DNA from: Fischerella muscicola SAG 1427-1 = PCC 73103
GTDB lineage: Bacteria > Cyanobacteriota > Cyanobacteriia > Cyanobacteriales > Nostocaceae
Direction: 5' to 3'
Assembly: GCF_000317245.1 (NCBI RefSeq)
Contig: NZ_AJLJ01000210.1
Location: 1-64,000, forward strand
DNA: 64,000 nt
The notes beneath the pieces were generated by a model, which saw only the letters and a program-made list of their open reading frames with translations, made no database searches and was not told where the DNA came from. The translations under genes and the position numbers were made by a program. This document shows, in pieces, positions 17,140-27,000 of the stretch (its first letter is position 1; every line of letters begins with the position of its first letter).

Positions 17140-18011
17140 CAATTATTACTCCTCAAAAAGCCAACGATATTTTGTAGAAATAAAGTACTGATCTTGATGG
17201 TTGTCCCGACTGGAGATTTGACTGCTTTAGAAGAATTAACTAAGTTTAAATCAACAGGATAATTACTCAATTCTGGTGCTGATTGGTTTAAGGGAACTTC
17301 TTCGATTAAACAAGCCAACATCAGACGAAAAGCTGCTTGTTGAACTACAGCTATTGGTTGATTGAGTTGATTGGCGATCGCACTTAAGCTAACACTACCA
17401 TTGGCAAATTCCCATACTTGCCACTCCAAAGCATGTAAATGAATTTGTGGTTTACCTTGACCAATGCTATGTATAGCCGAATTAGGATCTGGGAGTGCAT
17501 CAGCTAATATTTTCCAGCTTTTTAGTGTTCTTAAAGTCACCAGAGCTATTTCTATTGCTCTGAGACTTAATCCTGTCATTTCTTTCACAGGTAACGGTGC
17601 TTTGCTGTCAAGTTTAAATACACCTGTTTGAATTTCAAACAACTGTCGTACCTGATGCATTTGACTAGCAAATAATAAATTTAATTGCTCACTGTTGAGT
17701 AAACCTTCTGCTTTGAGAGATAAACCAAGAGGTTTTTCGGGGGAAAATATTTGACAATACTTTTCTATTAGTTGCTGGCTTATCCAACTTCGTTGAGTAA
17801 TTTTATGGACTAAACCCTGACCGTTTAAGCGATGTGCTGCTGCAACTATACGCCCCTGTCGAAACCAAATGTAATAGTATTGTGATTTAGAATCAGGAGT
17901 GTGAATATCTGGTAGAGTACATACACTTAAACAACCGGATTTTCTGCCTTGGTCAATCAGTTGAAACAATTCAGCTAAAGAAAAATCCGTGAAAGAACTA
18001 GATAGGTTCAT
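17139..18011 (-). CDS. DUF4388 (PATAN-like) protein, paralogue 3
   Basis: 290 residues, the first gene of the cluster. ATG at 18011 gives NLSSSFTDFSLAELFQLIDQ, aligned with both paralogues; the frame extends to a TTG at 18023 but this is not needed. Same layout: DUF4388 core, LNSEQLNLLFASQMHQVRQL, then the C-terminal LSAIANQLNQPIAVVQQAAFRL. Its stop overlaps the GTPase start by one base, the tightest link in the cluster, so this copy is the one most likely to act directly with the GTPase. Confidence 0.87.
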   Translation of the reverse strand: MNLSSSFTDFSLAELFQLIDQGRKSGCLSVCTLPDIHTPDSKSQYYYIWFRQGRIVAAAHRLNGQGLVHKITQRSWISQQLIEKYCQIFSPEKPLGLSLKAEGLLNSEQLNLLFASQMHQVRQLFEIQTGVFKLDSKAPLPVKEMTGLSLRAIEIALVTLRTLKSWKILADALPDPNSAIHSIGQGKPQIHLHALEWQVWEFANGSVSLSAIANQLNQPIAVVQQAAFRLMLACLIEEVPLNQSAPELSNYPVDLNLVNSSKAVKSPVGTTIKISTLFLQNIVGFLRSNN

Positions 18012-18761
18012 TAGCTCATCCAAGCATAAATAAAGTAATCAATGAAGATTACACCCTAATAACTGATTGAATATTTTGCCAGTTTTAAATTTTTACTCTT
18101 CAACAAGGTCAAACACTTATGAATCTAAGCCACTCAATCAGAATTGACATTTCAATTTACAAGTGTAGATTAATATTCACATAGAAATAATTGAAAACTC
18201 TAAATTCCTAATTGTGTCATACTAATTTAACCATTTTTGCTAAGATACAAGGCTTATACTTTCTACTTTGAAAAATTAATTACCTTTTTTGAATAACATC
18301 ATTTCAGAAGCATAAAATACAGATTTCCTTTCTTAGAATGAGTAATTTTACTAATAAATCTCTCTTTAATTGATGCAGATTAAGTGATAACACTATATTA
18401 TGAAGATCACAAGTATAAATTAAAGCTTTTTAATATTGATTGATGAGAGTACTTATCTAACTCGCAATCTTATTATCAAGCTAAAAAGCAGCAGCTAAGT
18501 GTCTTTTATAGGCAAAACACAAATAAAATACACATATTTAGCCAAATTATGAGCTTTTTTGGCTAATAACCTCCTGTAATTAAGAAAATAGGCTCTGATT
18601 ATTACGTGGATCTCAATCTTTTCAGCATACACTAATGTTTTTATTTAAATTATTCTTGTAAAAGTTAAATTTAGTAACAAAATTGCAACATAATTTCCAA
18701 TTGGATGAGTTTCTAATCTCATAAATTTGAACTTTTGAAAATAATCGTGCTGATAATTAAT
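18012..18761. other. 750-bp AT-rich gap between divergent genes
   Basis: This must hold the promoter of the minus-strand signalling cluster and that of the plus-strand gene at 18762. No ORF, RNA or named binding site is recognised. Confidence 0.4.
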
Positions 18762-19523
18762 ATGGTGAAAATTTGGGGTTTTTGTTTGATTTTTTTATTG
18801 CTGCTGTGGAGTGGAGAAGCAAAAGCGGGAGAGTTAGCCAAACGTTTAGATAGTTTTCCTATTTGGGAAAAAATCACTTCCGCCCAACCTGCTACGGGAG
18901 ACTTAATATATCCTGAGTGGATGGTGGGTGAGTGGCAACTTAGCAGCACACTTGTAGATATGGTTGCACCTTTAGCACCTGATATTGTCACTCCTGGATT
19001 TGAGGGAAATCGTCAGTATCTCAATCAGCCTATTGAGTGTCAAGTGAAATTTATCAAGCAAACCACACCTGTAGCTGGATTAAAAATTCACTCTGGTCTA
19101 GATAGAAAATCAGCAGTAGTTGCGGATCGAGCATTTAACGGCTTAAATTTGGCGCGGGCTTATTTAGGTGATGCAGCTGTGATTTCTGTCAAAGTAGATC
19201 CAAATTCGCCTAATCGCCAGATTACATTTTTACGTCATGAACGCCAGCTAATCTCAATTGTTTCTGCACGGGCTACAGAAACTACACCTGATGGTAGGTT
19301 TATTACAACAGAAGTTTTTCAACAACTATTTAAAGGTGGTGGACGTCCTTATTTTAATTTAGTGGAATCAACAACTGCTTACCGCAAATTATCTACTTCC
19401 AACCCAGCCATAGAAGCGGATCAAGTTACTGCTGTTTACCTTTCACCCCAAGACCCAGATTATTTTCAAGCTGCTTCTCGTCCAGTTGCTTTGTATCGAT
19501 ATCGGCTAGAATTTTTTCGATAG
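18762..19523 (+). CDS. DUF6816-like exported protein
   Basis: 253 residues. The N-terminus VKIWGFCLIFLLLLWSGEAKA is a clear signal peptide with a predicted cut after AKA. The mature part starts with ELAKRLDSFPIWE and has the block YPEWMVGEWQLSSTLVD, the pattern of a cyanobacterial/plastid lumen family (DUF6816-like) of unknown function. I chose the ATG at 18762 since the frame's TTG at 18735 would put nine extra residues before the signal peptide. Residues 70-250 look beta-rich (lipocalin-like barrel is possible). It stands alone. Confidence 0.75.
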   Translation: MVKIWGFCLIFLLLLWSGEAKAGELAKRLDSFPIWEKITSAQPATGDLIYPEWMVGEWQLSSTLVDMVAPLAPDIVTPGFEGNRQYLNQPIECQVKFIKQTTPVAGLKIHSGLDRKSAVVADRAFNGLNLARAYLGDAAVISVKVDPNSPNRQITFLRHERQLISIVSARATETTPDGRFITTEVFQQLFKGGGRPYFNLVESTTAYRKLSTSNPAIEADQVTAVYLSPQDPDYFQAASRPVALYRYRLEFFR

Positions 19524-19569
19524 TTAAGTGGTTGGATTAAATTAAACTTATTCGTGGAGATAGTTTTGT

Positions 19570-19643
19570 AGCGTGTGTTATGCCGTAGGCTAACGCACCC
19601 TGAATTATTAACGGTGCGTTGCGCTGCGCGACAACACACCCTA
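19570..19643. repeat. GTGTGTT...AACACAC inverted repeat
   Basis: GCGTGTGTTATGCCGTAGGC and CGCACC at one side face GGTGCGTTGCGCTGCGCGAC then AACACACC at the other. This is a common intergenic palindromic element of cyanobacteria, here between convergent genes. Confidence 0.5.
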
Positions 19644-19678
19644 CTCCTTGTCCCTCTTCCTTTGTTACCAAAAATCTA

Positions 19679-20197
19679 TTACTTATCAGTTGTTTGGGGA
19701 AAGGCTTGTAGCATTAACCACCCAATTACAATTAGTAAGACACCACTACCTAAAAATCCCAAATCCCAAGCTAGTTGATGTACTCCTGGTTTCACATGAT
19801 GAATACCAAGAATTTGATGGTCTATTAATCCTTCAACTAAGTTAAACAACCCAGCACCAATGAGTATAGATCCAAAGAAGGTATTTGATGACCAAGGAAC
19901 ATCATCGCGTCCGCCTGCACGCCACAGCAACAGCACTCCGATCACAGTCATTACCCAGTCAAACGCATGAAACAAACCGTCCCAAACCATGTTTAAATCT
20001 ATGTTAGATTTGCTGACTAATGGTTGAATGCTGCTTAACATATGATGCCACTGTAAAATTTGATGCAGCAAAATCCCATCAACAAATCCTCCTAGTCCCA
20101 AACCTAAAAAAATTCCAGCAGCAATTAGGGGAGTGCGATAGTTATTTGTTTGGTTACTTGTCTCCATTACCGACCTCATGAGACACGTTTTTTCCAT
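19679..20197 (-). CDS. DUF2243 integral membrane protein
   Basis: 172 residues with four predicted membrane helices. The family landmark GLGGFVDGILLHQILQWHHMLS is followed by a second HAFDW segment and by LFNLVEGLIDHQILGIHHV. The paired histidines inside the membrane part suggest metal binding, but no function is established for the family. The start is ATG at 20197, or ATG at 20167, which has an AGG motif nearby. It faces the DUF6816-like gene convergently. Confidence 0.88.
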   Translation of the reverse strand: MEKTCLMRSVMETSNQTNNYRTPLIAAGIFLGLGLGGFVDGILLHQILQWHHMLSSIQPLVSKSNIDLNMVWDGLFHAFDWVMTVIGVLLLWRAGGRDDVPWSSNTFFGSILIGAGLFNLVEGLIDHQILGIHHVKPGVHQLAWDLGFLGSGVLLIVIGWLMLQAFPQTTDK

Positions 20198-20259
20198 ACG
20201 ATAAGACTTTTTTGAGGCGCTATCTTCTGCCTAGAGATAAGTAGTAGTGAAAAGTGGCC

Positions 20260-20293
20260 AGATCCCCGACTTCTCGCCAGAAGTCGGGGATCT
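20260..20293. repeat. AGATCCCCGACTT palindrome (copy)
   Basis: AGATCCCCGACTTCT-CGCC-AGAAGTCGGGGATCT is a perfect 15-bp-arm hairpin followed by TGTTTCT. Same family as 13110, 20538, 30978 and 34218. Confidence 0.8.
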
Positions 20294-20383
20294 TGTTTCT
20301 AGCAAGAAATTTCATCGTTATTTGCGATCGCGTAGCGGCTGCTTTGCAGCATCGCTTTCACGTTTGTTGTAAATATCGTCTCA

Positions 20384-20436
20384 TTCATAAATAACGTCAC
20401 GACATTAGTTACAAACGTCACGATGTTATTTATGAA
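20384..20436. repeat. 53-bp inverted repeat enclosing two ACGTCACGA repeats
   Basis: Outer arms TTCATAAATAAC and GTTATTTATGAA are perfectly inverted. Inside, ACGTCACGA occurs twice in direct orientation (near 20394 and 20415). Arms plus inner direct repeats look like a recombination or protein-binding site rather than a terminator. Confidence 0.55.
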
Positions 20437-20537
20437 TCAGAGGATTTTTGTGATCAAGGGTAAGTGCGTAGATGCGTAGTAGCTTGTTGGAATGCGATCG
20501 CTCATCTGGAAAATAATTTTGCAACTCCAAATACATC

Positions 20538-20570
20538 AGATCCCCGACTTTTTAAAAAAGTCGGGGATCT
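20538..20570. repeat. AGATCCCCGACTT palindrome (copy)
   Basis: AGATCCCCGACTTTTT-AAAAAAGTCGGGGATCT, followed by a T-rich stretch. It lies just beyond the stop of the small minus-strand gene at 20594, so it could end that transcript. Confidence 0.8.
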
Positions 20571-20593
20571 TTCTCTTTGAAGGTAATACTGGC

Positions 20594-20806
20594 TCAAGAT
20601 TTACTTTGTGTAATTTTGTTTACTGTTTGAGCAATGGCTCTGGCATCTTTACCGTCAAAAGTTTGCTCGTCGCCATTCTTCCACGTAATAAAACAGACAA
20701 ATCGCCAAGACATTTGAATATAAAGATCACAAAATCTAATTTGACGAGCGTGAGTTAAATTTAATAAACCTCTTGTGGGTGTTTGACAAAGAATTGATTG
20801 TGGCAT
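20594..20806 (-). CDS. small conserved hypothetical protein
   Basis: 70 residues, starting ATG at 20806. The sequence (LLNLTHARQIRFCDLYIQMSW, then ITWKNGDEQTFDGKDARAIA) looks protein-like, with a pattern of short strands and a W-x-NGDE turn seen in small cyanobacterial proteins. I do not recognise a named family. The overlapping plus-strand ORF (20492-20758) has no such pattern and crosses the palindrome at 20538. Confidence 0.55.
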   Translation of the reverse strand: MPQSILCQTPTRGLLNLTHARQIRFCDLYIQMSWRFVCFITWKNGDEQTFDGKDARAIAQTVNKITQSKS

Positions 20807-21375
20807 CTTATTTAATAAGACCTAATTCATAAAGGTTGGGAAGAGAGGCGTTGTCTACTTGGTCGTGGGAACGCCTCTCTTATTTGTATATTAGTACGAA
20901 TAATTCTTATTTGTAATACCTTTTTGAATATTTTTTAGTATTGATTTATATTTATAATACTTTTATGTATATTGGATATGTCGCATGAGTCAGTAGTGCT
21001 ATCGCAAATGTTTTGATGTTGATGATGAATCTTGGTTTAGGGAATGCGTAAATGTGTAGACATCATTGAGGGGCGTAGACACACTTTGCGCGTCTACGCC
21101 CCTACTTTAAATTTGTGCTGATACCAATTCAATAAATGATTGCAACACATCCTTGGTTCAAGACGCGATGCAACACATCCTTGGTTCAAGACGCGATTTA
21201 TCGCGTCTCTACAATATGGTCACATTCTTTGTTCAAATTGGTTAGGCTGATAACTGATAACTGTTCATCTCTTCCTAAAGGCTAATTTACCAATGTGCCT
21301 CTTGACTACAATGTAATATAAATGTAGTATAAAACTTCCAGAGCTACAGACTCATGCTCTTGGACAGTGTGCATC
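20807..21375. repeat. 569-bp gap with a hairpin and a 28-bp tandem duplication
   Basis: The hairpin AGAGAGGCGTT...AACGCCTCTCT spans 20842-20880, an 11-bp perfect stem. At 21141-21168 and 21169-21196 the same 28-bp unit (begins TGCAACACATCC, ends GACGCGA) is repeated exactly; the second copy runs into a GACGCGAT...ATCGCGTC palindrome (21190-21207). The promoter of the ABC gene should lie in the last 150 bp. Confidence 0.7.
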
Positions 21376-23193
21376 ATGGCAAACTTTAGAGATATTCTCA
21401 ATTACTTTCGTCCCTACTGGAAGCTGAGTATTTTCAGTATTATAGCTACCAGTGTTTACGAGATTATCGATTTGGTCGTACCGTATGCGATCGGGCAGAT
21501 TTTAAATGTGTTGTCTAATGAACCATTAGATCAGCCATTGACAGCTGCGATCGCCACAATTGCAAACATTATCAATTATCCAGTAAATCAGCTTCTATCT
21601 TTAGGTGTATTGCTGGGTTTAATTTTTCTTGTCACTGTGGTGAGAGCGCCGACACAACCTTGGTTAACCAATTGGTTTCATTGGGATATTGCCTTAAGAT
21701 CGCGTCGAGATCAACATCAAAAAGCGATTGAAAAGATTCTCACCTTACCCCTAGAATTTTATGACGAAAATAACCCCGGACGCATTGCTGGGCGAGTAGC
21801 AAGAGGTGTCGCCAACCACACTTGGACTTATCCTGAAATCGCGGGACAGATGATTCCGAAACTGTTTCGGGTGTTGGGAATTTTTGTATTTATCTGGTTT
21901 GTAGAGTGGCGAATCGCGATTTTTTACTTAATATCCTTTGTGGTGATTCTTGGCTTTACCTTGAAAAAGTTAAAGCGCCTAGTTTGGCATGATAACCGCT
22001 TGGATAAATATGGAGAAGGGACAGAAAGCCGGACTTCGGAAATTATCAGCAACATTAAAACAGTCAAAGCATTTGCGACAGAAGCCAAAGAACTAGAACG
22101 GCAAAAAGTCCGTTTAGAACGTGAATTCACTGTAGTAGATTATCGTATCCACAAAGGTTACGTCAAACTGAATATCAAGCAAAGAACTGTCATTCAGTTT
22201 TGCGTGTTTGCGATTTTAGGTTTGACGCTAGTCGAAACAGTAGCTGGTAGGATTTCTCTTGGTCACTTTATCATGACCTTAACTCTTTCCAGCATGGCTT
22301 ATGCGGAGTTGGAACCAATTAGCGTACTGGCAGAGATTTTTGCTCGTCGCTATAGTTCTATGGTGCGGTTTCACGAATTTCTGCAAGAACCATCTGGAGT
22401 TGATTCGGTTGGTCTTTTGGATAAACCACAACCAGATGTTGCTTATCAATTTACAGGAAAAGTAGAGTTTTCCCACGTTAGCTTTGGCTATGAACCTCAG
22501 CGCCCAGTTTTGCAGGATATCAATCTCTTGATTGAACCATATCAAACGGTGGCATTGGTCGGGCGATCGGGTTCTGGTAAATCTACTTTGGTAAAATTAC
22601 TATTGCGCTATTTTGAACCAAATGCAGGTCAAATTCTGATTGATGGTCAAGATATTCGCACTTTAGATGTGGGGAATTATCGCCGGAGACTGGCAATAGT
22701 TCACCAAGAAGTAGATGTTTTTAACGGAACCATTTTGGATAATCTCCAGTATGGTCGATCAGATGTCACCTTTGACCAAGTTGCAGAAGCTTGTAGAATC
22801 GCCAGACTTGATGAAGTGATTCAGAATTTACCCCAAGGTTATAACACAGTAGTAGGAGAAAGGGGTGTGAGGTTGTCTGGTGGACAAAGACAGCGTCTGG
22901 GAATTGCTAGAGCGTTATTAGTAGAACCAGACGTGCTGATTTTTGACGAAGCGACCTCTAGCTTAGATTATGAGTCTGAGCGTTCGATTCAATTAGCCAT
23001 GCGATCGCTCCAAGGAACTCGTACCACAATTGTAATTGCTCACCGCCTAAGTACAGTTAGAGAAGCTGATCAGATTGTAGTTTTAGACCAAGGCAAAATC
23101 ATAGAAGTCGGTAATCACGAACAACTTCTGCGTCATGGTGGTATTTACCATCGCTTGCACGCACTGCAAGAAACAGGTGAATTACTGAGTTAG
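21376..23193 (+). CDS. ABC transporter, fused permease and ATPase (exporter type)
   Basis: 605 residues: an N-terminal six-helix exporter membrane domain (about 1-320) and a C-terminal ATPase with Walker A GRSGSGKST, Q-loop, signature LSGGQRQRLGIARAL, Walker B VLIFDEATSSLD and the H-loop (IAHRLST). This half-transporter should dimerise. The substrate cannot be told from sequence; MsbA-like lipid and multidrug exporters look alike. I chose the ATG at 21376; the frame reaches back to a GTG at 21367. It stands alone, upstream of two tRNA genes. Confidence 0.92.
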   Translation: MANFRDILNYFRPYWKLSIFSIIATSVYEIIDLVVPYAIGQILNVLSNEPLDQPLTAAIATIANIINYPVNQLLSLGVLLGLIFLVTVVRAPTQPWLTNWFHWDIALRSRRDQHQKAIEKILTLPLEFYDENNPGRIAGRVARGVANHTWTYPEIAGQMIPKLFRVLGIFVFIWFVEWRIAIFYLISFVVILGFTLKKLKRLVWHDNRLDKYGEGTESRTSEIISNIKTVKAFATEAKELERQKVRLEREFTVVDYRIHKGYVKLNIKQRTVIQFCVFAILGLTLVETVAGRISLGHFIMTLTLSSMAYAELEPISVLAEIFARRYSSMVRFHEFLQEPSGVDSVGLLDKPQPDVAYQFTGKVEFSHVSFGYEPQRPVLQDINLLIEPYQTVALVGRSGSGKSTLVKLLLRYFEPNAGQILIDGQDIRTLDVGNYRRRLAIVHQEVDVFNGTILDNLQYGRSDVTFDQVAEACRIARLDEVIQNLPQGYNTVVGERGVRLSGGQRQRLGIARALLVEPDVLIFDEATSSLDYESERSIQLAMRSLQGTRTTIVIAHRLSTVREADQIVVLDQGKIIEVGNHEQLLRHGGIYHRLHALQETGELLS

Positions 23194-23358
23194 GAATCGG
23201 GGATAGGGAATTGGTTATTCTCCTCCGCTCCCCGCACCCTGCTTCCTTCTCCCCCTTGTCCCCCTTGTCCTCTTTCCCCATTCCCCAATAAATTTTTTTT
23301 GACAAAAAGGTTGGAAATTTTAAAACCTTGTGCTACTATTCTTAATCGTGGGTCTCAC

Positions 23359-23441
23359 GGGTCGGTGTCCGAGTGGTTAATGGAGACGGACTGTAAATCC
23401 GTTGGCTAGCGCCTACGCTGGTTCAAATCCAGCCCGGCCCA
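23359..23441 (+). tRNA. tRNA-Tyr (GTA)
   Basis: Acceptor GGGTCGG pairs with CCGGCCC. The anticodon arm ACGGA-CTGTAAA-TCCGT has GTA, and a long variable arm (class II) and a GGTTCAAATCC T-loop follow. The discriminator is A at 23441. The three bases after the stem (A, then CC) could form part of an encoded CCA by chance. Confidence 0.95.
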
Positions 23442-23520
23442 CCTGCTAAAGTTAAAAATGTAAAATTAAAATTGGAGAGTTTTAGTTTTACATTTTTAAT
23501 TTTATGAATGCGTTAATTTT

Positions 23521-23592
23521 GCCCGTGTAGCTCAGTGGTAGAGCACACCCTTGGTAAGGGTGAGGTCGCGAGTTCAATCCTCGCCACGGGCT
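23521..23592 (+). tRNA. tRNA-Thr (GGT)
   Basis: Acceptor GCCCGTG pairs with CACGGGC. The D-arm GCTC-AGTGGTA-GAGC, anticodon arm CACCC-TTGGTAA-GGGTG (GGT) and T-arm GCGAG-TTCAATC-CTCGC are all intact; the discriminator is T. It lies 79 bp after tRNA-Tyr. Confidence 0.95.
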
Positions 23593-23805
23593 TTTTTGTA
23601 TAAAAGAGATTTACCAACAGCGAATTTTGCCTTTTAGTTCGTACTGCGATCGCTTCATCGACGTAAACCAAGATTTGTAGATGTAATTCACTGTGGTTAT
23701 TGCATTCGCGAAAAATCATGTGGATATTTATTACTCAAAAACCAATTTAGTAAAGTTAGCAGCTATGGTATATTGGCTGTCTGTGGGTTTGAGTTTTGAT
23801 ATTGC

Positions 23806-23961
23806 TTGCGAAACCTTAAAAAATTAAAAGACCAAGAACCAGAGTTCTTTAGTTCGGGTACAGGTAGACGCTTTATGTTGTCAGAAGCACAAGAGCGATC
23901 GCTTGCACAGATGGAGTATGACAGAACAAAGGTGATCGCATTGACTACAGGGAGGAGATGA
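23806..23961 (+). pseudogene. possible decayed gene fragment downstream of tRNA-Thr (23593-24008 gap)
   Basis: A 51-codon plus-strand frame with a protein-like stretch (EPEFFSSGTGRRFMLSEAQE, then RSLAQMEYDRTKVIALTTGRR) but only a TTG as a start and an in-frame stop just before. I do not recognise the parent gene. The rest of this 416-bp gap has no gene; the opposite-strand 79-codon frame (23763-24002) is a shadow. Fragments beside tRNA genes often mark past integrations. Confidence 0.3.
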
Positions 23962-24008
23962 ATAATAATGCTAACCTTTGATGACCTCTGGGAACTCCTC
24001 ATTTAAGT

Positions 24009-27000
24009 CTAAAACCAATTGTCTTTGCGTGCTATTTCTCCTACTTTGACTATTTTTGATGCAACAATATTTCTACATTTAGCCTCAGCAGCAGCAACTA
24101 AAAATCCTGGGTAATACTCTGGTTGCCTGGCAATTTCCTGTGCAATCTCATCAGGTAGAGTCTCTGTAGATACTCTACGAATAAATTTTTGATAAGCATA
24201 ACGTTCAGATACCACACCTTTCAAATAGCTTTTTGATATGATCTCCAGAGCGGCTTGCCAGCTTATTTTTTCTTCACTAAGTAATTGAATTACCACACTT
24301 TGCCAATATTGGAGAATATAAAGATCACTTCCATCGTATTCATTTAGATAATTTGAATATAATTCGCTGGGATTATTTGAGCGAATACCTAGCAAAGTTA
24401 CTGTTCTGGCATTTAAATACTCTGGTAGCGACTTTACATTAAATGTAATTAAACGGGTGTTAGATTGCTGTGTTACTGACACAGATTCTTCTACAGATTT
24501 AGACAAGCATTGCCAATTATTAGCAGACAAATTTGCTAAAAAAATATCAATTTTTCTAGCAAGTTTTTCTAATGTTTTCTGACTACCCCAAGTTATTAAA
24601 AGCAAAACAGAAAACATTTTGTTCATTACTTTATCTGTTTGATCAAATAGCTTTTGCCAGTAGGATACTGTACCAGATCTCAATCTAGCATAACGTGCTC
24701 TTCTACATAAAGAAACCGAATGATCAAAAAGGTCAGTAAAGTCTTTACAAGTTTCGCTTTTAGACTTAATTCCACTAGCAATATTAGCAATATGGAAAAA
24801 TACCCACCGTTCACCAAACAATGAACGAGCTTTTTCAACTAAATTATCCCAAGGCGTTATTCTAGTTGCCCATTCATAAACATAGTTGTGTGATTCTTTT
24901 TCTAAAGTATTGAAAATTTCATCACACTTATCGAGGATCGAAAATTTTGTATAAAAGTTAATACTTTGTCTATCCAGATAAGGAATGCGTATTACTTTAT
25001 TTTGAGAATGAATTATAATGTTTTCTTGCCATATTTGAGATAATGGTACTGGGTGATACGGAACACTAAAAGCTATGGTATATCGCTTTGCATCTAGGAC
25101 AGAACTCAAAAATTCTAAAATATATTTGGGTCGTTGTTGAACATTAATGCTAAAGTCTCCATTTAAAATCGATTCTAAGGCAATGTTGAAATATCCTTCT
25201 GTGTTTTCCAAATAATCATATTGCCGTGCTTTACAAAGAAGTTCAATGCGTGTTGGGTTACTAATGTCATCCGAAAGAACTGTGCTTAGTTCGCTTACTG
25301 AGAGCCTTGATAAGCTACCGAAGTACAATCCATATTCCAGCCAGCGTGTGCGATCACCATTTTTTTGAGCAAGAACAGCTCCAAGCCACAATTTATCAAT
25401 TTCTTCCGAAGATGCATTTGCTCTAATTAAATCAATAACATCCAAAGCATAGTCTTTAGGAGGAGCATTTCCTAACATAGCAATGCAACGGGTTATAAGT
25501 TCATCCTGACCACAATCTTTTGGAAGTACTAGCGGATTACCTGAACCGAGCCTTCGACTATTCGAGGTTAATAAGTATCTTAATCCAATACCGTCTAAAA
25601 TCAGTTCTATAACTCGACGCACAGATTTAGGATGCTGATTAAAAACCCAGTCTGACAATAACATAGCTGCCAGTAGTCTTGGATAGCTAATCAGAGAATA
25701 TCCCTCTTCTGAAATAAGTTCTTCAAGGCGATCAATTAAATCTGCAAGTTCCCCTTTGCTATAGCACCCCGCATAAAACCTTGTAACATTTAACCAATAA
25801 AAATCACGCGCAATTGCATCAAACCGATCAGGTTTTGTTCCAGGCTTTTCGTTTCCCGGTGGAGATGGTGGAGCAGTAATATAAAGATGCTTTGCTGCAA
25901 AATACTCGCGAAGAGGTTGAACCTCAAACTCATAAGTACCTTCTACACGAGATACCAATGCTCCTACACGCTCAACCATGCAAACTAATAAATCATCCAC
26001 TAAAGATGCTGGATAACCTTCATTGATCAGATAATCAACTAATAGAGTATGAAGTTGTTCACGTGTTATACGACCAGTAGCACTTTTTTCTTCAGCTTCT
26101 ACATGAAGCCTCCATGCTAAGTACCTATTGATGTCGATTAATAATTCACGATAATTTCTGACTGCCGAGTTCTTTTCTGCTTCTCTATCGAAATAAAGTT
26201 CTATGTAATTGTCATAAAGTGCTGTACGTTTATCAGGCAACGATGCAGTTTTTCTAAGTATTAGGCTAAATAATATGGTTAACTGCATTGCATTTCTAGC
26301 AAGATCCCGCAGGTGAGGCAGATCTAGTTTTTCCTGAATAACTTTTTTGACATCCTTGATTTGTTGTTGATCCAGTTTTCTAGCCTTCATCCACTTTTGT
26401 GCATATTCATCAACTAGTGGACGAGTAACTGAGTCTAAATGGTAGTAAGGAAACATATCCTCCGGAAAACCAGGTGAATCTGCAAATGCAGCCGGACGGC
26501 TGGTTACTATAATCTGTAAAGATGCTGCATTTGTTCTAATACGCTTAACCCCAGTAACAATCTCTTTGACTACTTCCCTTCTTGTTTCTATGTCAGCAAC
26601 TTCATCTAACCCATCAAAAACAAGAAGAATCGAACTTAGCTTTGCTACAGCGTGTAAATCAGCTACATCAAACTCAAAACCACCAGAATCATTTTCTATC
26701 TGGGCAGCAAGAAAAGACTCTAAAGATTTACTCCATTTAGGGTGTGGTTCATTATATTTTTCCGCAGAGAAGGGATTTTGTTTTGCAAGCCAAGAAGCTA
26801 AATCTCGAAGATCAACTCTAAATGGTAAACGGACAGATGAAAACTTATGCTCCTCTGGTAGCTTTTCAAAGGCTTCATCTTCCCTGTATTGTTCTGGAAT
26901 CAGTTGTTGTATCTGCTCTTTACCAAGGATTTGCATCCTATGTACTTGACAAACGTACTGGGTTATAGTGGATTTTCCTTGTCCAGGCGCACCTTCCAAT

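Noticed and set aside
20492..20758. 88-codon plus-strand ORF opposite the small gene at 20594
   Set aside because: It runs through the AGATCCCC palindrome and lacks protein-like composition; the minus-strand frame is better.
23763..24002. 79-codon minus-strand ORF downstream of the tRNA genes
   Set aside because: Opposite a more protein-like plus-strand fragment and without any recognisable pattern.
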